A model generated the notes under the pieces. That model did no database searches. It had not been told where the DNA came from and saw only the letters and a list, made by a program, of their open reading frames with translations. The translations under genes and the position numbers were made by a program. Shown here one piece after another: positions 12,801 through 20,788 of a stretch of DNA of 64,000 nucleotides. This stretch comes from Notospermus geniculatus. Taxonomy: Eukaryota; Nemertea; Pilidiophora; Heteronemertea; Lineidae. Positions within the stretch are counted from its first letter, which is position 1. Each line of letters begins with the position of its first letter. Location: assembly GCA_002633025.1 (NCBI GenBank), contig NMRB01000052.1, positions 462,844 to 526,843 of the forward strand. Direction: 5' to 3'.

Positions 12801-13589
12801 TATGAATCGAAGAAAGCCAGTCACACAATCTTTCATTGGACCTCTCTGTGCAAAGCTTAAGTAAAAGCATTTGCTAACTTTTATGAATACAGTACCAGCC
12901 ATTAACTGAGAACACCGAAATGTGTGTAAGGCCTACATGTATTTCCAAAAAGGCTTCCTTGTATTCTTCCTAGAAGAGTTCGCGTCAGGCTGACCGAAGC
13001 TTATCCGCGGGAATCAAACTGAAGCCAACCCGCTTGTTTGAATAATTTATGCGTACAAATTTACAGTTGGGGGTAAATAATGCAGAATAAAGCCAGGGAA
13101 AGGCCCCCTCCGGGGGAAATCGTGTTTGTCCCCGTATAGAGAAATGATGAGAAGGAAGTGTGACTGAAGGGACCGAAATCAAGTAAACAAGGGGTACTAA
13201 AGTCCGAAGGTTCTTCGCACATGGTTTTGGTGACTGTATTCATGAATAAACCCGTCTTTTGGTTGGTAGGTGGTTCCGCAGGACAACCGTCTGTAGTCTT
13301 TTTTGGTGGGTATAAGGTGGTTCCACAAAAGACCACCGTTTACCGTACCACTATCTGTTTTAGTAGGCAGATGGTTCCAGGACCACCGTCTACCATATAC
13401 GACTATAGCTGGCCCTACCTGCATCCTGGCATTTGACGGCCTCCTCTGGGACCGTTGCCTCCCGACTGGTTTCTTCTTCCTCTTTCTCTGACAGTCCTCG
13501 CCTCGACCACCACCAATACAACACCATTTCGTCCCTCCATCCTCCATCTCAACTTGTTCAATCATTTCGATGGGATGAACTGATGTCAT
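3819..13589 (-). CDS. Transmembrane adenylyl cyclase gene, 20 exons, 3' end missing
   Basis: The product converts ATP to cAMP at the inner face of the plasma membrane. Twenty exons join in consistent phase to about 989 residues: a basic N-tail (1-57), helices 1-6 (about 80-260), C1 catalytic domain (about 276-504), linker (505-595), helices 7-12 (about 625-803), and C2 domain (806 onward). C1 keeps both metal-binding Asp residues, D334 in ILYADIVKF and D378 in KILGDCYYC, spaced 44 apart as in the family. C2 shows FASI (872-875), the adenine-contacting Lys K919 in EKIKS and [10 protein letters not shown], but the YDIWGNTVNVASRM-type segment with the catalytic Asn and Arg is absent. Family members are usually 1,000-1,350 residues, so only the end is missing. 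An in-frame TGA at 13649-13647 supports the ATG at 13589. All introns are GT-AG except one GC-AG (after exon 5). I cannot assign a mammalian subtype; it looks like a divergent invertebrate lineage. Confidence 0.93.
3956..4088 (-). CDS. Adenylyl cyclase exon 19 (936-980)
   Basis: Encodes [20 protein letters not shown] then [12 protein letters not shown] and DESGLRI, matching the FA..L...L..IN..SFN.F.LRIG helix and strand of C2. Acceptor CCCCTTTCAG, donor CGTATAG|GTAAGT leaves one base for the Gly of GINHG. Confidence 0.94.
4302..4355. repeat. Strong hairpin in cyclase intron 18
   Basis: Arms CTACACTCCCG and CGGGAGTGTAG enclose a second pair, GCGCTCATTCCA and TGGAATGAGCGC, around a TAG loop. 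It is a near-perfect palindrome of about 53 bp, probably a tiny foldback element. Confidence 0.7.
4473..4562 (-). CDS. Adenylyl cyclase exon 18 (906-935), C2 adenine-site Lys
   Basis: Thirty codons, phase 0: [20 protein letters not shown] then [10 protein letters not shown]. This is the IEKIKTIGSTYMAASGL motif, with K919 at the position that contacts adenine; SIN replaces the usual TIG. Acceptor CCCCAATTAG, donor AAAAAG|GTAAGG. Confidence 0.96.
4863..5003 (-). CDS. Adenylyl cyclase exon 17 (859-905), C2 FASI strand
   Basis: Encodes [14 protein letters not shown], the C2 counterpart of the C1 metal-binding strand with FASI in place of FADI, then [14 protein letters not shown], matching LRLLNEIIADFD. 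Acceptor TTCTCTCGCAG; donor GATAAG|GTTGGT, the weakest donor of the gene. Confidence 0.95.
5248..5406 (-). CDS. Adenylyl cyclase exon 16 (806-858), start of C2
   Basis: Encodes [14 protein letters not shown], equivalent to the RLDFLWK signature that opens C2, and [18 protein letters not shown], the family NRxLLxNILPxHVAxHFL motif. Donor AAAATG|GTAAGG. Confidence 0.96.
5747..5995 (-). CDS. Adenylyl cyclase exon 15 (723-805), helices 10-12
   Basis: Eighty-three codons, phase 0. Two hydrophobic stretches ([32 protein letters not shown]), a polar extracellular loop, and the last helix ([13 protein letters not shown]) ending SRQ before GTAGGT. Confidence 0.9.
6458..6531. repeat. Microsatellite (CTACCA)n in cyclase intron 14
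   Basis: About twelve uninterrupted copies of the hexamer CTACCA (TGGTAG on the sense strand of the cyclase gene), starting about 15 bases inside the donor of exon 14. The long Gly-Ser and Val-Val reading frames across it are products of the repeat, not protein. Confidence 0.95.
6547..6754 (-). CDS. Adenylyl cyclase exon 14 (653-722), helices 8-9
   Basis: Encodes helix 8 ([18 protein letters not shown]), a loop ([12 protein letters not shown]) and helix 9 ([18 protein letters not shown]). Donor GCCGTG|GTACGT. The intron runs into a long TGGTAG-type microsatellite within about 15 bases of the donor. Confidence 0.9.
6892..7065 (-). CDS. Adenylyl cyclase exon 13 (595-653), helix 7
   Basis: Encodes [10 protein letters not shown], equivalent to the conserved NPFTLKF that precedes the second membrane bundle, then [10 protein letters not shown] and helix 7 ([19 protein letters not shown]). 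Acceptor CTCTTTCCAG, donor AAAAG|GTGAGA. Confidence 0.92.
7371..7432 (-). CDS. Adenylyl cyclase exon 12 (575-595)
   Basis: A 62-bp exon encoding [20 protein letters not shown], between acceptor TTCGTTGCAG and donor ATGAA|GTAAGA. It leaves two bases that complete an Asn with exon 13. Confidence 0.82.
7621..7830 (-). CDS. Adenylyl cyclase exon 11 (505-574), C1b linker
   Basis: Seventy codons of charged, low-conservation cytosolic linker, phase 0 at both ends. It contains [10 protein letters not shown], a match to the RRxS protein kinase A consensus with S544 as acceptor (inference only). Coding status rests on exact phase continuity with both neighbours and good splice sites (TCCTTTTAG, CCC|GTGAGT). 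Confidence 0.82.
8166..8298 (-). CDS. Adenylyl cyclase exon 10 (460-504), end of C1
   Basis: Encodes [13 protein letters not shown], equivalent to GKVHIT.ATL in the family, then a Pro/Gly-rich turn and [12 protein letters not shown], equivalent to the I.TFLI ending of C1a. Phase 0 donor CCG|GTAAGA. Confidence 0.93.
8517..8669 (-). CDS. Adenylyl cyclase exon 9 (410-460)
   Basis: Encodes [18 protein letters not shown] and then [16 protein letters not shown], the C1 counterpart of the C2 catalytic loop. R452 stands where C2 domains carry the transition-state Arg, while T448 replaces the catalytic Asn. The acceptor at GACAAATCAG was chosen because it is the one that keeps phase with exon 8. Donor CTGG|GTAGGT. 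Confidence 0.95.
8710..8832. repeat. Two-copy tandem repeat (~61 bp) in cyclase intron 8
   Basis: TGTAGACCAATCAA recurs at a spacing of about 61 bases, followed each time by a similar stretch with ACTGTTCAGTGATTGG or ACTATTCAATGATTGG. A partial third unit overlaps the upstream end. Confidence 0.6.
9213..9340 (-). CDS. Adenylyl cyclase exon 8 (367-409), second metal Asp
   Basis: Encodes [19 protein letters not shown] with D378 as the second metal-binding aspartate, the family signature of C1. It continues [15 protein letters not shown], the conserved HA.CCVEMG helix. Donor ATCAG|GTAAGA leaves two bases. Confidence 0.96.
9530..9641 (-). CDS. Adenylyl cyclase exon 7 (329-366), first metal Asp
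   Basis: Encodes [13 protein letters not shown] with D334 as the first of the two Mg-binding aspartates. The helix [18 protein letters not shown] matches the family closely. Acceptor TTATTTTTTCAG, donor GCGGAG|GTAAGT, phase 0. Confidence 0.95.
9984..10144 (-). CDS. Adenylyl cyclase exon 6 (276-328), start of C1
   Basis: Begins [16 protein letters not shown], equivalent to the ENxxLLxSLLPxxVA entry of C1, and ends [10 protein letters not shown], equivalent to the KIYIQRHDNV segment before the first beta strand. Donor is GTCAG|GTATGA, leaving two bases that complete a Ser with exon 7. Confidence 0.9.
10522..10671 (-). CDS. Adenylyl cyclase exon 5 (226-275), helix 6
   Basis: Fifty codons. Helix 6 is [15 protein letters not shown]; it is followed by a charged stretch ([17 protein letters not shown]) that resembles the dimerising signalling helix leading into C1. 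The donor is CGGCAG|GCAAGT, a GC-AG intron with otherwise ideal consensus. Confidence 0.88.
10815..10909. mobile_element. Foldback element in cyclase intron 4
   Basis: Inverted arms GGGCCGAATGCA...AAAACATCTTAAGTGTAAAA and its complement ending TGCATACGGCCC enclose a short loop of about 25 bases. It looks like a miniature inverted-repeat element; I cannot define a target duplication. Confidence 0.65.
10966..11065 (-). CDS. Adenylyl cyclase exon 4 (193-225), helix 5
   Basis: The acceptor is CGGGCATTCAG after a pyrimidine-rich tract. The open frame extends further upstream, but only this start restores the phase left by exon 3, giving LPLRKRYALIVG across the joint. The exon encodes one hydrophobic helix ([19 protein letters not shown]) and ends TVPRQ before GTAAGA. 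Confidence 0.87.
11140..11374. mobile_element. Double foldback MITE with TA target site, cyclase intron 3
   Basis: Ends GAGTTTTCGCAAAGCCCC and GGGGCTTTGCGAAAACTC are flanked by TA at 11138-11139 and 11375-11376. Internally the same palindrome occurs twice in a row (about 11140-11270 and 11260-11374), each half bounded by CCCCCGAAACGCCAACG and its complement. It is a tandem of two related inverted repeats sharing one pair of outer ends. Confidence 0.75.
11517..11779 (-). CDS. Adenylyl cyclase exon 3 (105-192), helices 2-4
   Basis: Eighty-seven codons plus two bases. Three hydrophobic segments follow each other ([47 protein letters not shown]). The last resembles the conserved VFVTYTMLPL segment of the family. 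NHTS between helices 3 and 4 is a possible extracellular N-glycosylation sequon. Donor is AAAGAG|GTAAGC. Confidence 0.9.
11930..11985. repeat. Hairpin in cyclase intron 2
   Basis: AGACTCTGCTTTCACC and GGTGAAAGCAGAGTCT pair around a loop containing GTATACC, followed by a T run. The shape resembles a terminator, but in an animal intron it is most simply a small inverted repeat. Confidence 0.55.
12502..12642 (-). CDS. Adenylyl cyclase exon 2 (58-104), helix 1
   Basis: Forty-seven codons, phase 0 at both ends, acceptor TTTCGTCAG and donor GGCCAG|GTATGT. It encodes [13 protein letters not shown] followed by a hydrophobic segment, [18 protein letters not shown], which I take as transmembrane helix 1. 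Confidence 0.85.
13255..13410. repeat. Diverged three-unit minisatellite in cyclase intron 1
   Basis: The words AGGTGGTTCC, AGGTGGTTCC and AGATGGTTCC recur at about 13268, 13315 and 13370, each followed by a variant of GACCACCGTCTACC. Period about 47-54 bp. It produces an open frame next to exon 1 that should not be read as protein. Confidence 0.5.
13419..13589 (-). CDS. Adenylyl cyclase exon 1 (residues 1-57)
   Basis: This encodes the start, [12 protein letters not shown], then an acidic stretch and a strongly basic tail with KRKKK and RSQRRP, typical of a cytosolic N-terminus. The ATG has A at -3. The donor is ATGCAG|GTAGGG, phase 0. A non-coding exon further upstream cannot be excluded. 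The region just downstream in the intron holds a diverged minisatellite. Confidence 0.75.
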
Positions 13590-15468
13590 TGTCCTGGAGG
13601 ACGAGATATGTTTTGTCTTGTCAGCTGGTAGCACACACGCGGAAAATCACAATGAAATCATGTGCAAGCCATGTCTGAACAAAAGCCTTCCTCATTTTTT
13701 TCTGCGGCAAGAACTCCAAGGTCCATATTTTAGAATGCTCCTCAACGTAGAGTTCCTCAAGGCTATTGTTCTCAACAGGAGAACAGTAGCGTTGTACGTT
13801 TGAGGGAGTTGAAGCCAGCTTTACAACAGGAAATGCAGATTTGTAAGCATCAACTTTAGGCCTTACGCCTTGATGGGGATTTGGCCTAGTGGTTAAGGCG
13901 TGCTGCCCCTCAGTGCTGGCGATTGATGCCTATGCGAGGGCCCGTGGGTCCGAATCTTGTAGGAGGCAATGTCTTTCACCTAAAGAAACCCGATTTCTAT
14001 TTCATACAAGTACTAGTAGATCATAAATGTACAAAAGCGGATGGGCATTGTTCTAAAAAGTGTTGAGCGGAATATTGCAACAACGACATTTATTTTACCT
14101 GTAAATTCCAAGAATTTATGTGTCCATTTCTCCCCGTCTTTCCTAAAAGATTTGTATTTGATGCATCAAAAATGTATCTATCTATCCCCCAGTTTATCAT
14201 TTACAATCACAGGACGGTTATGAAATCATGTGTTGGAAAATCCACGGTATACTTCCTCTTACGTGACATGTGTCAGTGTCGTTTGTTTGTCCGCCATCTT
14301 TGACTAAACTCAACCCGTCCCATGACTATAATATTTTTATGGCAGAGATAGGTTGACAGGTCGGATTAAAGCGCTAATATCGGCTGTGATTTATGACACC
14401 TGATCGATGTTCTAAAAACGATTGTGACGAACACCCCGACCCTTCCTGCGGGGTTACAAAACGATTTCCATGACAACAAGACCATCCAACAACGTCACCC
14501 TCTTCTGAGTAATTAGTGACTGTATAACCTCTTGTGTTGTTTACGAAAAGGGTCATTTCTCTTGTCGCACACAATGTACCTTTAATTAATTATATCAAGT
14601 ACGACCATGATATGAGATAAGGGATATTGACTAAAGGCTGGGCCAATGATGATCGGCTATTCCCGTATATCACCGTTGTCGATTGACCTCTGCAATCCCT
14701 GGTGACTCTGTCAGTGTTTCCGCCAGAGGGTACTAAGGGTACTATGCTAGAACCCTCAAAGGGACAGAAAAGGGCCATTTTCTTTAATATCATTGGTTTT
14801 TGGTGATTTTGAAGAAATTAGTATAGTACCTTCAAACAAATTTCTGGCAGACCCCCGTCTGTGGGTTGTGGAAATGCCTAGCCTACTATAACCGGTATCA
14901 AAGTCATTACCATCTGTGGAGGCATCCCCCCCCAAGAATCTCCCATAAGTTGGAAGCGTGTAACACCTTCGGTCGCGATCTGTCGTCGCTGGCAAAAACT
15001 ACACTTCTGACGTCATCCTCGGTGATTTTCGGACGAATACCAAGAAGGCATCGGCCGCTGACGGAGCGTTCCGTACTCTTTAGCTCAAGGCCAGTACATC
15101 TTTTTGGTCACTCGTTTTGCTTTGACGAGTGATTACTAAGACCATGGTCTGAAACCGAGGAAGACCGGCGTACCCGTATGAACATTGGCCTCTCCGCTCT
15201 GGCACGGCCCCTTTAATGGTGTTAGAAAAGTACAGTGTATTGTTCGTTTAAGTTAATTCTATGCGATCGATGAAAAGTGAAATCTGGGGCGCTTGATAAC
15301 GATTGATTTATTTTGAATATGAAAATGAAGTCATCGCAGCTTCTGTCGCGCCACGACAACCTGGCGCACTTCGAGTTAATTCAGATTGCTTCCTTTCTTT
15401 GCCGTTCCACTCCCGCGGCGCCACTATCACCATACAAAACAGGCATTATTTTGCCAAGGGTTACACGT
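13590..15468. other. Region upstream of the cyclase gene, no gene seen
   Basis: Should contain the cyclase promoter, but I see no clear TATA box or initiator I would defend. It carries one SINE (13875-14007). Other open frames here are short and lack splice signals. It ends at the assembly gap. Confidence 0.5.
13875..14007 (+). mobile_element. tRNA-derived SINE (family 1)
   Basis: The head GGATTTGGCCTAGTGGTTAA resembles the A box and D arm of a tRNA-Leu/Ser. A degenerate B box (GGGTCCGAATC) follows, and the unit ends in the family tail AAACCCGATTTCTATTTCAT. It is the most complete head of the copies in this window. The B box has lost GGTTCGA, so it is not a working tRNA. Confidence 0.8.
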
Positions 15469-15695
15469 NNNNNNNNNNNNNNNNNNNNNNNNNNNNNNNN
15501 NNNNNNNNNNNNNNNNNNNNNNNNNNNNNNNNNNNNNNNNNNNNNNNNNNNNNNNNNNNNNNNNNNNNNNNNNNNNNNNNNNNNNNNNNNNNNNNNNNNN
15601 NNNNNNNNNNNNNNNNNNNNNNNNNNNNNNNNNNNNNNNNNNNNNNNNNNNNNNNNNNNNNNNNNNNNNNNNNNNNNNNNNNNNNNNNNNNNNNN
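15469..15695. other. Assembly gap (227 N)
   Basis: A run of 227 undetermined bases. Its right edge coincides with the left end of an inverted-repeat element, so the gap may reflect a collapsed repeat. Confidence 0.99.
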
Positions 15696-15696
15696 T

Positions 15697-16331
15697 GGCC
15701 CGTATGCACCAACTGATCCGAATTTGGGTTTAAGCTGTAGCTTATCTGATCCATAACTTAAGCTGTTATTCAAGTATGTCAAGAGCTTAAGCCAGAGTTG
15801 ATCCTAAACTTCAGCATTGTTATTCAAGAGCTTAAGCCCGAATTATGGATCAACTGTGGTTGGTGCAATAGGATCAAAAGTTAAGCTCAAGCTTAAAGCG
15901 AATGGCTCGCGGGGTTTGTTGTGGCGCCATGACAGTTGGTCATCGATATCAAGCAGCATTGTGAGAAAAAGGCAAAAGAAGGATTTTAGTTTAATGGGAA
16001 ATGCATTAGACAGCCAAACTTCGGAGGCGCATTCTGCAAAATCTGCCGCTTCAAAATCAATGGGAATAGTACAAAATGTACATCTTGACCTACTGAATTT
16101 GAAAACGTCATTAACCCATTTTAACAATTTTTTACTGGAACCTCGTCCCCAGTGTTTACATTCGCATATTTGCACAGGTGTTGCATATGGATGGGGCACG
16201 GCTTTGCCTGGAGGCTAGATTCACTGTCTATGGAAGGTACCACCAAAAATGTAAACAAACCGCGCGAGCCATTCGCTTTAAGTTTGGCTTCAGCCGAATT
16301 GGGGCTAATCTGAGGTTGGTGCATACGGGCC
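15697..16331. mobile_element. TIR element with GGCCCGT ends, interrupted by a piggyBac-like element
   Basis: The left end begins GGCCCGTATGCACCAAC and the right end is its complement, GTTGGTGCATACGGGCC. Without the nested element at 15897-16277 it would be about 250 bp, with internal repeats of AGCTTAAGC. The left flank is lost in the gap, so the target duplication is not certain; the right flank is TTTA. Confidence 0.75.
15897..16277. mobile_element. piggyBac-like MITE, copy 1 (TTAA target site)
   Basis: A 381-bp element with inverted ends AGCGAATGGCTCGCG and CGCGAGCCATTCGCT, flanked on both sides by TTAA (15893-15896 and 16278-16281). TTAA duplication is the hallmark of piggyBac (also seen in Kolobok). 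No transposase is encoded. A second copy lies at 17612-18122. Confidence 0.85.
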
Positions 16332-16976
16332 TTTATGTCCTTTGGCAAAAGTTGCATCGGCGAACGGCCGATTGCCTTGCATGACTTGCCATTTACTGGG
16401 TGCATTTAGAGAGAAAGGCTAATCAGTACGAAGATAAAATCACAATATGCTATCATGATTGGCAATAAAGTGCATCGTTTTATCTCGCGTCAGATACGCA
16501 CAGCCTTCATCCATGCGATTAATGGGCGTAATGGCACAGTAACAGAGAACAGTTCGCAGCATTTTGTTGAAAAAAAAGAGCGTTCATTGCACCTAATGCA
16601 CTAGATACACTCACACCTGAAATCTGAATTGTAATCGACCCAATAGTTTCAGAAGACAAAACAGCAATTCGTCACTTTCTCGACAGACAGCCAAATGCAC
16701 ACTGCAGTACTCTTTGCTTGGAACTAACGACCAGATGACGACCCCAATGGGAAATTATGAAATTTCTCCTTTGTTTACCACAGTGGTAGACAACGCTTTT
16801 AAGTACTGTTCATTTGTCCATCAGTGCACAGTTTATTTTCCAAATATATTGAGGAAGAACATTAAAAACCATATACATGTATATACCTCTATATACCGTA
16901 CACAGAGTGGACCGTCATCACCGTGACCATCGAAGAATTGGGCTCGACCTTTCTTTTGTCCTGGATTAAAACTAGG

Positions 16977-17002
16977 AATATGAAATAGAAATCGGGTTTC
17001 TA
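16977..17002 (-). mobile_element. SINE family 1 tail fragment
   Basis: ATGAAATAGAAATCGGGTTT is the reverse complement of the family 1 tail. B1 lacks it at the equivalent place, so it is a short insertion remnant private to B2. Confidence 0.5.
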
Positions 17003-17611
17003 ACCTTTCGCCCCTCTTCATTCACGCCACAGGACAATGGGAAATGCGAGTCCTATTATCATGTCCACTTAACCCTGTATTACTTAGTGGGCTTGGGTTG
17101 AGTTTGACTGTTTCTCCTAATAGTGAAGGTACGGTATGTTAAAACCACATGCATACCTGCATACCCATATGGTGTTTCTGTTTGCAAACAGCACCATATC
17201 TCTGAGAATCACATTATAAACGCAACCCTGACTTCCATGAATAACAATAATCATATTTAATCATCAACACAAGAAAAACTGTGTAAAAATATGATATACG
17301 CGACGCTAATGGCCGGGTATCGCCATCGTTATAACAAGAGGAAACGAAATCATTTCCAATACAACGTTCGTATTTCAATGCTGTTTCTGGTGGTGCTATG
17401 AACGATGGATACACAAGTCGCAATATGTCCAAATTCACAATTTCCACTTCCCCCGTTTGGTAAATACAATTTTTTACGTCTGTTGCCCTTCGTCATTGCT
17501 TCTGAAATACATGTACGTGTAATAAGGAGATTGCCATGAACAGACTGTTGCGAGTGGAAAGACCAGGGTCCATATTCATAAACATGTACACATGAACACC
17601 ACATGTCTTAA

Positions 17612-18122
17612 AGCGAATGGCTCGCGGGGTTTGTTGTGGCGCCATGACAGTTGGTCATCGATCAAGCACCATTTTGAGAAAAAGGCAAAAGAAGGATTTT
17701 AGTTTAATGGGAAATGCATTAAGGCCCGTTTCCACTTGAGCGTTTTACGCCGCGTTTTGACGCTTTCCCATTGTTTGGAAGCAGAGCGGCGGAAAATAAC
17801 AAAAGATTTGACGCATCACGCGGCGTAAAACGCTCTAGTGGAAACGGGCCTTTAGACAGCCAAACTTCGGAGGCGCATTCTGCAAAATCTGCCGCTTCAA
17901 AATCAATGGGAATAGTACAAAATGTACATCTTGACCTACTGAATTTGAAAACGTCATTAACCCATTTTAACAAATTTTAATGGAACCTCGTCCCCAGTGT
18001 TTACATTCGCATATTTGCACAGGTGTTGCATATGGCTGGAGCACGGCTTTGCCTGGAGGCTAGATTCACTCCCTATGGAAGGTACCACCAAAAATGTAAA
18101 CAAACCCCGCGAGCTATTCGCT
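17612..18122. mobile_element. piggyBac-like MITE, copy 2, with a nested element
   Basis: Same ends as 15897-16277, flanked by TTAA at 17608-17611 and 18123-18126. In B1 the corresponding site reads GTCTTAAGTTG with a single TTAA (2513-2516), a clean empty site. The length is 511 bp because a 130-bp element sits inside it. Confidence 0.88.
17722..17851. mobile_element. Nested TIR element with GGCCCGTTTCCAC ends
   Basis: Inverted ends GGCCCGTTTCCACT and AGTGGAAACGGGCC continue as GAGCGTTTTACGCCGCG and its complement. Copy 1 of the host element reads GCATTAGACAG at this site, giving TTA (or TA) as target duplication. No ORF inside. Confidence 0.8.
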
Positions 18123-19573
18123 TTAAGTTGTAAATTGTGTTCTCACTTGACGCCTGTGAAGAGTAACGCATTTGTTTTCACTTCCCGACCCTCTTATTTT
18201 CGTATAACGGTTCTCCTGATCCTCAGTCATTATTTACCTGCCACTCTCCCGTGGATGACTGGTGTTTACTGAGTGAAGACATTCTAGTATTGGCTACTGA
18301 GCTTCTGTTCAGAATCCCAACGTCGCTAACGTGTCCCTTGTGTATTCACCTGGCTGGTACGTATGGATAGATTATACGCAGACCACGGTAATCATGTATG
18401 TCGCCTCGACGATATCGCGGGGGCGTTTTGGATGGCTTTATGGCCATCAGAATGGAAGCCTGATGAAACATCGCTAATTAAAAGTGCTTTATCTTTAATT
18501 TAACTTCAAAATCAGCAGACTAGTAATAAAATGATGAAGTCGGAAAGCAGGATAAAGTATTGAAGTACACACCACTTCGGAGTGAAATTAAGAAAATTAA
18601 CGATAAACGTAAACATATAGACGGGCAAAACCTCCAGCTGCTTGCGTTCCATAGATCGCTAGCAAGAGCAGGAAAAGCTGCTTCGTGTGCTGGGGGCTAA
18701 TGAAACGTTTTGCCCGTGTAACACCATTTCATTCGGATTGTTGGTTTCGGATATTCTGCGACTTCCTTTCTAAGAAGTCACAGACCCGGTCGCGGAATAT
18801 TTTTCCTGAACCTTTCAACAAGTACACTGCAGATCCTGTAGTTACTCTTATAGTCACGAGAGGGACACTTCTTTTGGAGAAAAACACTTTTTCAACGCGC
18901 CTGGAGGGTTAATTATGTCGTGGGGGTGAGATTTAGGGATAGGGTAGGGGCTTTTTTCACTGCCTCTTCTTTCTCGACGTGTTTTTCTTTTTATTGAAAA
19001 TACTCCAAAAAAATTCGCGCCCCGGTCTGTAATTAACTCTGACCAGTACACACACTGCGTTGTGTTAGTTAGAGGCGCGATCCGTATGATTTCTGATTGG
19101 CTTTCATGAATAGAGGCCTATAGACAGATAGTGTGGCTTACGGAACGGACCCTTCATATACCTGTATTAGTCTGTGGCCTCTCAGAAACGAAGTTACATA
19201 ACAAACACTGTATTTTGTGGTATACGCGTTGGATACCATTTATTAAGTCCAAATCAGCTTTTTTTACCACAGATTATCAGCAACGACTAGCATTATCAGT
19301 ATTTGTTAACCATTTGCTCAAATGATAAATCAACAATTGAGTACTAGCTGTTAAGCGACCGCACAGTCCGGTGTGAAATCATTCACTTGGCCAAACAAAG
19401 CAAGCCATCAATATGAATTAGTGTCTATTGGCAATAGCCAGTTGTTTACGTTCTATCAAGTTGGTGTCACTGGTCGCTGTGTAAGGTCCGTCGTTGTCAT
19501 GGATTTAAAATGGTGGCAGTAAAAATCCATTGAAGTCACGCCAATCACCAGTAGCGGGCCGTTAATCGCTTCT

Positions 19574-20083
19574 TTCTGGGTCTGATAAACTGTCTACCGT
19601 CTTGAATTTCCTTCGCGATAATTGCACTGGAATTAAATTTCCGATAAATACTCTTTCATTCCTCATGGCATTGTGTTTGGTAATGAGAGAAATGAATAAA
19701 TGACGGTGAAGAAATCAGCCACTTTTTCATTCAGATTCCCGATGAAAGCCAGACTTGTAAGCTTGGCGAAAGGATTTTTTACCTGCAATTTCATTGATAA
19801 CGAAGAAGGACTTTTTCAATAACCATTGAACGTCGCACACACAGCATTCCTTTGAACTGACTTCGGGGGGCTGTCGGTGAACAAAAAACTGACTGGCATG
19901 TACTAAGCTGATTAAAATCAAATAAGGCTTTGAAATCAATCACCACTATACACAATTGGAAGAATATTATTTTATTTTATTTGAGTGTAAAAAGCTACAT
20001 GTAGATTTCCAGGAGTCAAAATGACTATAATGAAAGTTCTCACCCAAGTGCAATGATTATTAGGATATCTAAGGTTGAGTTCA
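19574..20083. other. Stretch without a recognised gene
   Basis: AT-rich sequence between B2 and a SINE. I see no splice-bounded ORF or repeat ends here. Confidence 0.5.
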
Positions 20084-20177
20084 GAACATGAAATAGAATC
20101 GGGTTTCTAAGGTGAAAGACATTGCTTCCTACCAGATTCGAACCCACGGACCCTCGCATCAGCCATCAATCGCCAGC
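20084..20177 (-). mobile_element. SINE family 1, 5'-truncated, with 13-bp target duplication
   Basis: Contains the B box (GGTTCGAATC on the minus strand) and the tail complementary to ATGAAATAGAATCGGG. Flanked by perfect 13-bp direct repeats AAGGTTGAGTTCA at 20071-20083 and 20178-20190, as expected for LINE-mediated retrotransposition. Confidence 0.88.
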
Positions 20178-20788
20178 AAGGTTGAGTTCACATAGAGGTA
20201 TACAGTTGTATACAGTTGAAACTGTATACATGTCAATTATATACAGTTTCAACAGTTGTAACTGAAGAATTGATCCTCGCATACAGAAATTGTGCTACGA
20301 CAGAACTGGCGTCCCTCGGTACACGCCCGCAATGTCATGTTATCTCAATTAACAGCAATGTTTACCCACGTCGACTAGGCTTGTCTTATTTCTATTCACC
20401 ACGCGTCATATATCATTCGATTAAGCGGGGTAAAATTTCCAGTGGATGTGACACCGCAAGAGCTAGCTTCATAGCGCGGCCAAGAGGTTCGTGATNGGGG
20501 TGATTTGAATATTTTAATATGTTCGGGAGCAACATTTATACACAACCATACACCTTTGGACACGGACACTCCTCAGCATCTTCCGTCATCGCTGGTTGCT
20601 TATCATCGTACAACATCCCGTTGCAGAACACCAGCAGGACTCGCCACACTTGTGGCAGGGGACCATGGACAAGAAACGCTCCAACACAGACACTCAACCA
20701 AGGCCTTGACAGACACTCAAGTTCGCCCAGTGGAATAACTAAGTTTATTCAAAATAACTACTATTTACATACAGGAGGCGAGTCAATA

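Larger units (their letters stand above)
16335..19573. repeat. Repeated block B, copy 2 (B2)
   Basis: Matches B1 (1024-3816) from ATGTCCTTTGGCAAAAG to CGCTTCT. It is longer because of the nested piggyBac-like element (17612-18122) and unique sequence at about 18615-19020. Beyond its right edge the sequence is TTCTGGGTCTGATAA, not cyclase. I see no gene in it. Confidence 0.8.

Noticed and set aside
13197-13418. Extension of exon 1 into repeated WNHL-type peptide
   Set aside because: It lies beyond a strong donor in phase with exon 2, and the sequence is a minisatellite.
13875-14007. Possible genuine tRNA-Leu or tRNA-Ser gene
   Set aside because: No proper anticodon stem or acceptor pairing, degenerate B box, and several truncated copies with target duplications show it is a SINE.
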